From: Jejuia sp040720935
Lineage (GTDB): Bacteria; Bacteroidota; Bacteroidia; Flavobacteriales; Flavobacteriaceae
DNA length: 64,000 bases
Assembly: GCF_040720935.1 (NCBI RefSeq)
Contig: NZ_JBFDAE010000002.1
Location: 124,001-188,000, forward strand
Direction of reading: 5' to 3'
A program made the translations under genes and the position numbers. The notes under the pieces are model-generated. The model searched no databases. It was not told where the DNA came from and saw only the letters and a list, made by a program, of their open reading frames with translations. Positions 59,501-64,000 of this stretch are shown piece after piece; within the stretch, counting starts at the first letter, position 1; every line of letters starts with the position of its first letter.

Positions 59501-60977
59501 CCAATTTAATGATCGGGCTCAGGTGGGTTTAGAAAACCAAAGTTTTATTTTTAAAAATATAGAGTTAACCGATACAAAACATAATACTAAAGGGAAGTTG
59601 AATGGTAAATTGAGCCATATTAATTTATCCGTTTGGAGTTTAGATTTAGGGATCACAACAAGGCGTTTATTGGTGCTTGATACTAAAGAAACCGAAGAAG
59701 CTTTGTATTACGGTACTGGCTTTGTTGGCGGAACAGCAAATATTTACGGCCCAACCGAAGAGTTGGTTATTAGTGTGGTTGGCGAAACAAAACGGGGAAC
59801 GGTTTTTAAAATTCCTTTGAATGATACAGAGTCTTTTGGTGATAATTCATTCATTCACTTTATCACTCCAGAAGAAAAACTGGCAAGAAAAAATGGCGAA
59901 GCTTTTGTGTTTGAGGAAATAAAAGGATTGGAGTTGGATTTTGATTTAGACGTTACCCAAGATGCTGAGGTAGAAATTATTATAAATAAGGAAACAGGAC
60001 ATGCTTTAAAAGGTCGCGGTGTAGGTGGTTTGTTAGTTGAGATCAATACGAATGGAAAATTTGATATGTGGGGAGATTTCTCGGTGTTTGAAGGGGTTTA
60101 CAATTTTGCTTACGGTGGCTTAATTCAAAAAGAGTTTATCGTACAGCCAGGTGGTACTATTGCTTGGGAAGGCGATCCTTTAAAAGCTCAAATAAATATT
60201 TTGGCAACATATGTAACTCAAGCAAATCCATCGCCTTTATTGGATAATCCCATAAATAGAAGCATTCCGGTTGAACTTAATATTACTTTAACAGGAGACC
60301 TGGAGCATCCAGATCCTATTTATGAATTTGAGTTCCCAAATGTTAATTCAACTATAAAGTCAGAGTTAAATTATCGATTAGAATCAACAGATGATAGGCA
60401 AAATCAAGCCTTGTATTTAATCTCAACAGGCTCGTTTTCAAGAGGGTTAAATGATTTAAATTTCTCTGGAACCATTGCAGAACGGTTAAACGGGATTGTT
60501 AACGGTATTTTTTCTAGTGAAAATGGAAAATTCAATTTGAATCCCTATTACGAAGCGGGACAAAACAGACCAGATTATCAAACCGATGATAGGGTAGGTT
60601 TAACGTTTCAAACGCAGTTAAACAATCGTGTGTTTTTTAATGGCAAAGTAGGTGTGCCAGTAGGCGGTGCGGGAGAAACCCAAACGGTTGTTGCAGGAGA
60701 TTTAGAAATTAACTTTTTATTAAATGATGAAGGCACACTAACAGCCAAAGTATTTAATAGAGAGAATAGCATTCGTAATTTTGGCGACAATATAAGTTAC
60801 ACCCAAGGTGTTGGTTTATCATATAATGTAGATTTTGATACGTTTCAAGAATTAATTCGAAGTTTATTCAAGAAAAAGGAAGCCCCAGAAAAAGTTATTG
60901 AACCTGAAACAAAAGAAGAAACCGAAGAGTCCCTACCAGATTTTATTTCAGTAAAATCCTCAAAAAGCGAGAATTAG
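56529..60977 (+). CDS. tamB: Translocation/assembly module TamB (AsmA-like)
   Basis: Giant inner-membrane-anchored periplasmic protein of about 1480 aa that bridges to the outer membrane for lipid or outer-membrane protein transport. The beta-rich repeats of a lipid-groove (AsmA/TamB) fold run throughout, with the C-terminal TamB domain about 1000-1420 (FVGGTANIYGPTEELVISVV; FAYGGLIQKEFIVQPGGTIA). No ATG fits the N terminus. A TTG at 56577 would cut the membrane anchor in half, whereas the frame is open to ATT at 56529, giving a basic-plus-hydrophobic start IIKRVLKILLKIVAILLLLF. I prefer a noncanonical start near 56529. Confidence 0.85.
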   Translation: MIKRVLKILLKIVAILLLLFVILVLMLSIPAVQTSLGKSVTKRLNEDFKTNINIERVGLQFNGDVELKNIYIEDFKQDTLISIKELNTSILSFPNLINGQLVFGDIDIMDLVFNIKTYKGYDETNLDIFVEKLEGDNPTKGGSSFLLSSSDVSIYNGIFRLLDENRETTKVLEFYDLNINATNFLINGSDVSTRINTLSFVDTRGVTVKNMMTNFVYTRSHMIFDKLQLKTENSILKGDLKFLYKREDLRFFVDKVKIEASFKESNVLLNELNTFYNEFGQHQHTKFNVNLSGTLNDLHAENLQLTTSTNTKVYGDLDFKNLFSKATDDFSMHGRFSNLTSTYRDLKALLPNVLGASIPSSFDRLGKFRIKGNSQITASKVKADITIDTDLGFIDSDLSITEVNDIDNAKYNGKLILKEFDLGTFLEDPKVGTVSANIDVNGRGFVAKTIDTEVTGDVFQIVYNAYNYQKTKVSGKIKNGIFDGILIVNDRNLQLNFNGLLDYSGAINKYDFEAKVDYANLNALNFVKKDSISIFRSTVNMNMNSSNLDDAYGRITFRNTSYKNENDTYNFKRFKIASRFEGKTRFIEIDSPEIIEGGISGEFVINDLIKLIENSLGNIYTNYIPNKVADNQKINFNFKIYNKIIEVFYPKIELGKNTFVRGRVESDAQKFRLTFKSPQIKLLDNFAKNVEIQVDNNNPVFNTYVEVDSINTKYYNTSKFNLINVTVNDTLFMRSEFTGGKRNNDKFNLSFYHTINKDNNSVVGFKTSDVTVKNFKWFINGDDDKFNKIAFSKDLSYINIDRLKINHGKEEVRLSGFLKDSTEKDLKLNFKNVRLSKITPDVDSLLLTGNVNGKLDILQKNGSYLPNSSIVVSDFRVNKFLLGDFRANIVGNEDLTNYKVDVSIDNDIEKSFKAIGDISVSGKNANMDVDVTFDKFNLIPLNPLLVDVLSNIRGEVTGKANVVGSVNKPEINGDLRLDRSGFTIPFLNVDYQFNDRAQVGLENQSFIFKNIELTDTKHNTKGKLNGKLSHINLSVWSLDLGITTRRLLVLDTKETEEALYYGTGFVGGTANIYGPTEELVISVVGETKRGTVFKIPLNDTESFGDNSFIHFITPEEKLARKNGEAFVFEEIKGLELDFDLDVTQDAEVEIIINKETGHALKGRGVGGLLVEINTNGKFDMWGDFSVFEGVYNFAYGGLIQKEFIVQPGGTIAWEGDPLKAQINILATYVTQANPSPLLDNPINRSIPVELNITLTGDLEHPDPIYEFEFPNVNSTIKSELNYRLESTDDRQNQALYLISTGSFSRGLNDLNFSGTIAERLNGIVNGIFSSENGKFNLNPYYEAGQNRPDYQTDDRVGLTFQTQLNNRVFFNGKVGVPVGGAGETQTVVAGDLEINFLLNDEGTLTAKVFNRENSIRNFGDNISYTQGVGLSYNVDFDTFQELIRSLFKKKEAPEKVIEPETKEETEESLPDFISVKSSKSEN

Positions 60978-61124
60978 AAGTCATCTTCATCTACCAATTT
61001 CATTAACAAGTCCTTCATAACTGTTAACTAAAACGTTATAGTTTCGATATCGTATTAAAATATGGTTTATGTTATCGAAATATGGTTTTTGTTTAGTAAT
61101 TTTACGTCGAAATTAAAAGATTTA

Positions 61125-62111
61125 ATGTCAACAAAAATTAAGAAAATAGGTGTTTTTACATCTGGAGGAGATTCTCCTGGAATGAATGCCGCTGTTAGAT
61201 CCGTTGTTAGAACATGTGCATATTACAACATAGAATGTTTTGGAATTTATAGAGGCTATGAGGGCTTGATGGAAGGCGATTTTGTACCCATGGATGCCAG
61301 AAGTGTTAAAAGCATCATTAATAAAGGAGGTACTATATTAAAATCTGCTCGGTCCAAAGAGTTTCGTACTGTAGAAGGACGACAAAAAGCATTCGATCAT
61401 TTAAATAAAGCAGAAATAGACGCCATGGTTGCCATTGGAGGTGATGGAACTTTTACTGGAGCCATGATTTTTAACGAAGAATTCGATTTTCCTATCATTG
61501 GAATTCCTGGTACCATAGATAATGATATCTTTGGGACATCACATACTTTAGGTTTCGATACTGCACAAAATACAGTTGTAGAAGCTATAGATAAAATTCG
61601 AGATACCGCAAGTTCGCATAATAGATTGTTTTTTATAGAAGTTATGGGACGTGATGTTGGGCATATTGCCTTAAACGTCGGTATTGCTGGTGGAGCAGAG
61701 GAGATTTTAATACCAGAGGAAGATTTAGGATTGGATAGACTGGTAGAATCTTTAAGGCGCAGTAGAAAATCTGGAAAATCATCCAGTATTGTTGTGGTAG
61801 CCGAAGGTGATAAAATAGGTAAAAATATTTTTGAACTTAAGGATTTTGTAGATGAAAATATGGAAGGCTACGATGTTAGGGTGTCTGTTTTGGGACACAT
61901 GCAACGGGGCGGATCGCCATCATGCTTTGATCGCGTTCTAGCAAGTAGAATGGGTGTAAAGGCTGTTGAATCCTTATTGGAAGGAAAAACCAATTATATG
62001 GTTGGTTTATTAAATAACAAAATGGAATTAACACCATTAGATAAAGCCATAAAAGGTAAATCAAAAATAAATTTAGAATTATTGCGTGTCTCAGATATTA
62101 TGAGCACTTAA
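61125..62111 (+). CDS. pfkA: ATP-dependent 6-phosphofructokinase
   Basis: Glycolytic enzyme, about 328 aa from ATG at 61125 (MSTKIKKIGVFTSGGDSPGM); the frame is open to 61062, but the added 21 residues are not family-like. Motifs: FTSGGDSPGMNAAVRSVVR (ATP), AIGGDGTFTGA, GIPGTIDNDI (catalytic Asp) and the substrate loop EVMGRDVGHIALN. Gly in the GGDGT motif indicates ATP rather than pyrophosphate use. gapA follows 17 bp later. Confidence 0.95.
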   Translation: MSTKIKKIGVFTSGGDSPGMNAAVRSVVRTCAYYNIECFGIYRGYEGLMEGDFVPMDARSVKSIINKGGTILKSARSKEFRTVEGRQKAFDHLNKAEIDAMVAIGGDGTFTGAMIFNEEFDFPIIGIPGTIDNDIFGTSHTLGFDTAQNTVVEAIDKIRDTASSHNRLFFIEVMGRDVGHIALNVGIAGGAEEILIPEEDLGLDRLVESLRRSRKSGKSSSIVVVAEGDKIGKNIFELKDFVDENMEGYDVRVSVLGHMQRGGSPSCFDRVLASRMGVKAVESLLEGKTNYMVGLLNNKMELTPLDKAIKGKSKINLELLRVSDIMST

Positions 62112-62128
62112 CATTAATAAACACGATT

Positions 62129-63133
62129 ATGTCAAAATTAAAAATTGGAATTAACGGATTTGGTAGAATAGGTAGAATTGCTTTTAGAGTAGCTGCAGGA
62201 AGACCAGATATAGAAGTAGTAGGAATTAATGATTTATTGGATGTAGATCATTTAGCTTACTTATTAAAGTTCGATTCTGTTCACGGACAGTTTGAAGGCA
62301 CTATTTCTACAAAAGATGGAAACTTAGTTGTAAACGGAAATACAATAAGAGTAACTGCAGAACGTAACCCAGAAGATTTAAAATGGGATGCTGTTGGAGC
62401 AGATGTTGTTTTAGACTGTACTGGAATTTTTACAAACTTGGAGGGTGCTGGTAAACACATTAAGGCTGGAGCTAAGAAAGTTGCAATTTCTGCACCATCT
62501 GCCGATGCACCAATGTTTGTAATGGGTGTAAACCATAAAGAAATTACAGCTGCCAATACTATTGTGTCTAATGCATCTTGTACTACTAACTGTTTAGCGC
62601 CATTAGCTAAAGTAATTAACGATAAATTCGGAATTGCTGAAGGTTTAATGACAACAGTTCACGCGGCAACGGCAACACAATCAACTGTTGATGGTGTTTC
62701 TAAAAAAGATTACAGATTAGGTCGTGCTTCCTTAAACAACATTGTGCCTGCTTCAACTGGAGCAGCAAAAGCTGTTGGAAAGGTAATTCCTGAATTAAAC
62801 GGAAAATTAACCGGTATGGCTTTTAGAATCCCTACTGTTGATGTATCTGTTGTAGATTTAACATGTCGTTTAGAAAGACCGGCGCCTTGGGCTGAAGTTA
62901 AAGCTGCTTTAAAAGAAGCATCAGAAGGAGAATTAAACGGTGTTTTAGGATATACTGAAGAAGGTGTTGTATCTCAAGATTTCGTTTCAGAACCAAAAAC
63001 AAGCACATTCGATGCTAACGCAAGTATGGCATTAAATGATGGTTTTGTAAAATTAGTATCTTGGTATGATAATGAGTTTGGTTATTCAACTAAATTGGTA
63101 GATTTAGCACAACATATTGGTGCTTTAAAATAA
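62129..63133 (+). CDS. gapA: Glyceraldehyde-3-phosphate dehydrogenase, type I
   Basis: Glycolytic NAD-dependent dehydrogenase, 334 aa. N-terminal Rossmann motif INGFGRIGRIAFR, nucleophile Cys in SNASCTTNCLAPLAKV (about residue 155) and catalytic His in TTVHAATATQ. The NAD-selecting Asp follows in VGINDLLDVDHL. It forms an operon with pfkA and ends at a strong terminator. Confidence 0.96.
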   Translation: MSKLKIGINGFGRIGRIAFRVAAGRPDIEVVGINDLLDVDHLAYLLKFDSVHGQFEGTISTKDGNLVVNGNTIRVTAERNPEDLKWDAVGADVVLDCTGIFTNLEGAGKHIKAGAKKVAISAPSADAPMFVMGVNHKEITAANTIVSNASCTTNCLAPLAKVINDKFGIAEGLMTTVHAATATQSTVDGVSKKDYRLGRASLNNIVPASTGAAKAVGKVIPELNGKLTGMAFRIPTVDVSVVDLTCRLERPAPWAEVKAALKEASEGELNGVLGYTEEGVVSQDFVSEPKTSTFDANASMALNDGFVKLVSWYDNEFGYSTKLVDLAQHIGALK

Positions 63134-63146
63134 TTGTTTATATATT

Positions 63147-63187
63147 CCACAGCATTAATCAAAATGATTAATGCTGTGGATTTTTTA
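63147..63187 (+). terminator. Rho-independent terminator of pfkA-gapA
   Basis: A 14-bp perfect stem, CCACAGCATTAATC (63147-63160) and GATTAATGCTGTGG (63166-63179), followed by ATTTTTT. Confidence 0.92.
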
Positions 63188-63197
63188 GTAAAACTCT

Positions 63198-63250
63198 ATT
63201 TTGATTTCATCAAAATAGTAAGTTGCACTAATCCCGATGAAAATCGGGAT
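63198..63250. repeat. Two hairpins in the gap before the BadF gene
   Basis: ATTTTGAT/ATCAAAAT (63198-63216) and ATCCCGAT/ATCGGGAT (63231-63250, tetraloop GAAA). The second resembles the TCGATGGCTATCGG core near 2411 and may be a second terminator. Confidence 0.5.
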
Positions 63251-63319
63251 CTTATCTTTTAATATTTCGTATTTTCTATGAATTTACGTGATGTTATTAA
63301 CCTTTTAATTCTATTACTT

Positions 63320-64000
63320 ATGATTTTAATTGTTGATAGTGGTTCTACTAAATCAGATTGGTTGGCAGTAGATAGTAACGGAAAAAAATTAATGGATAAG
63401 ATCCGTACCAAAGGTTTGAATCCAGCAATTCTAAGTGAAAGGAAACTTCATAAAACAATTATGAAGAGTGAGGAATTAAAATCTAATGCGGATAAAGTAA
63501 CGCACGTATTTTTCTATGGCGCTGGTTGCGGTACGGAAAATGCTAGGGAATTATTGCAAGATGTTCTTGCTCAAATATTTACAAATGCTCACATAGAAGT
63601 TAATGAAGATACTTTGGCAGCTGTTTATGCGACCATAAGTCATCCAAAGGAAGCTGCTGTGGTTTGTATTTTAGGTACAGGATCTAACTGTAGTTATTAT
63701 GATGGCGAAAGGTTGCACCAACGTGTTAAATCACTTGGATATACATTAATGGATGATGCTTCAGGTAATTATTATGGGAAGCAATTGATTAGGGATTATT
63801 ACTTTGGTCACATGCCAGAAAATGTTAGAATAGCTTTTGGAGCCAAGTATAACATGGAGGCAGATTATATAAAATATAATTTATACAAGCAACCAAGTCC
63901 AAATGCATATTTGGCAAACTTTGCTGAGTTTATGTTCTTGCATAAGGATTCTGAATATACTACAAACCTTATAAAAAAGGGAATTCGCCTCTTTGCAACT
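63320..64000 (+). CDS. BadF/BadG/BcrA/BcrD-type ATPase (N-acetylglucosamine-kinase-like), partial
   Basis: Start of an ASKHA-fold kinase whose C terminus lies beyond the window (227 codons seen, no stop). Motifs: LIVDSGSTKSDWLAVD (phosphate 1), FFYGAGCGTENAREL, and VCILGTGSNCSYYDG (phosphate 2). These fit the flavobacterial N-acetylglucosamine-kinase-like group of the BadF family. I chose ATG at 63320 because the fold begins there; an in-frame ATG at 63278 would add 14 hydrophobic residues. Confidence 0.85.
   Translation, partial: MILIVDSGSTKSDWLAVDSNGKKLMDKIRTKGLNPAILSERKLHKTIMKSEELKSNADKVTHVFFYGAGCGTENARELLQDVLAQIFTNAHIEVNEDTLAAVYATISHPKEAAVVCILGTGSNCSYYDGERLHQRVKSLGYTLMDDASGNYYGKQLIRDYYFGHMPENVRIAFGAKYNMEADYIKYNLYKQPSPNAYLANFAEFMFLHKDSEYTTNLIKKGIRLFAT

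Overview
The window comes from a low-GC member of the Bacteroidota, almost certainly family Flavobacteriaceae. Grounds: families typical of that group (DUF6090, DUF4294, DUF2911, DUF4159, a Bacteroidota-type tyrosine integrase lacking the first catalytic Arg), TAnnTTTG-type -7 promoter boxes, few Shine-Dalgarno sequences, and flavobacterial intergenic palindromes. I cannot name the genus.

Layout. 1-25.4 kb is chromosomal backbone: aquaporin, a DUF2911 protein, a tandem pair of AraC-HTH/TPR membrane regulators, an operon of PIG-L deacetylase, a 36-aa membrane peptide, SSS symporter and Gfo/Idh/MocA oxidoreductase, then CorA, MscS, Maf, UbiA-type prenyltransferase, KdsC-like phosphatase, truncated hemoglobin, hemolysin III and M42 peptidase. 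An IS200-like (REP-associated) transposase sits between palindrome-rich arms at 15.3-16.0 kb.

25.4-35.2 kb is an integrative element at the 3' end of tRNA-Arg(TCT). It carries a tyrosine integrase, an XRE regulator, five unrecognised (mostly envelope) proteins, a recombination/replication set (OB-like small protein, Sak4-like ATPase, RepA-like ATPase) and a NUMOD-type GIY-YIG endonuclease. A unit of about 436 bp (att, GIY-YIG gene, tRNA-like remnant, att) occurs at both ends, giving four att-like repeats.

35.3-49.8 kb is a stress island and the most interesting part: Hsp20, six universal stress proteins (five with two domains), an eRF1-like protein, two TerB-like proteins, an MscS channel, a flavin-reductase-like protein, and a two-component pair made of a LOV/PAS histidine kinase and a receiver-CRP/FNR regulator. 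Eight copies of a palindrome (consensus ACTGAT-N4-ATCATT) lie in front of these transcription units; in seven the palindrome ends exactly 31 nt before the end of a TAnnTTnn -7 box, and in the eighth 30-32 nt. This is the geometry of a class II CRP/FNR activator site. One of the eight drives no protein gene: it faces a 600-bp stretch with three near-identical hairpins about 180 bp apart and a final terminator, a candidate noncoding RNA array. I infer one regulon in which the LOV kinase and CRP/FNR-type response regulator switch on stress proteins and RNA together.

49.8-64 kb returns to housekeeping genes: THUMP-like methyltransferase, AI-2E exporter, SpoU methyltransferase, DUF4159, RsmE, parvulin, TsaD, TamB, PfkA, GapA and a truncated BadF-type kinase at the right edge. 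No ribosomal RNA operon and no CRISPR array were seen.
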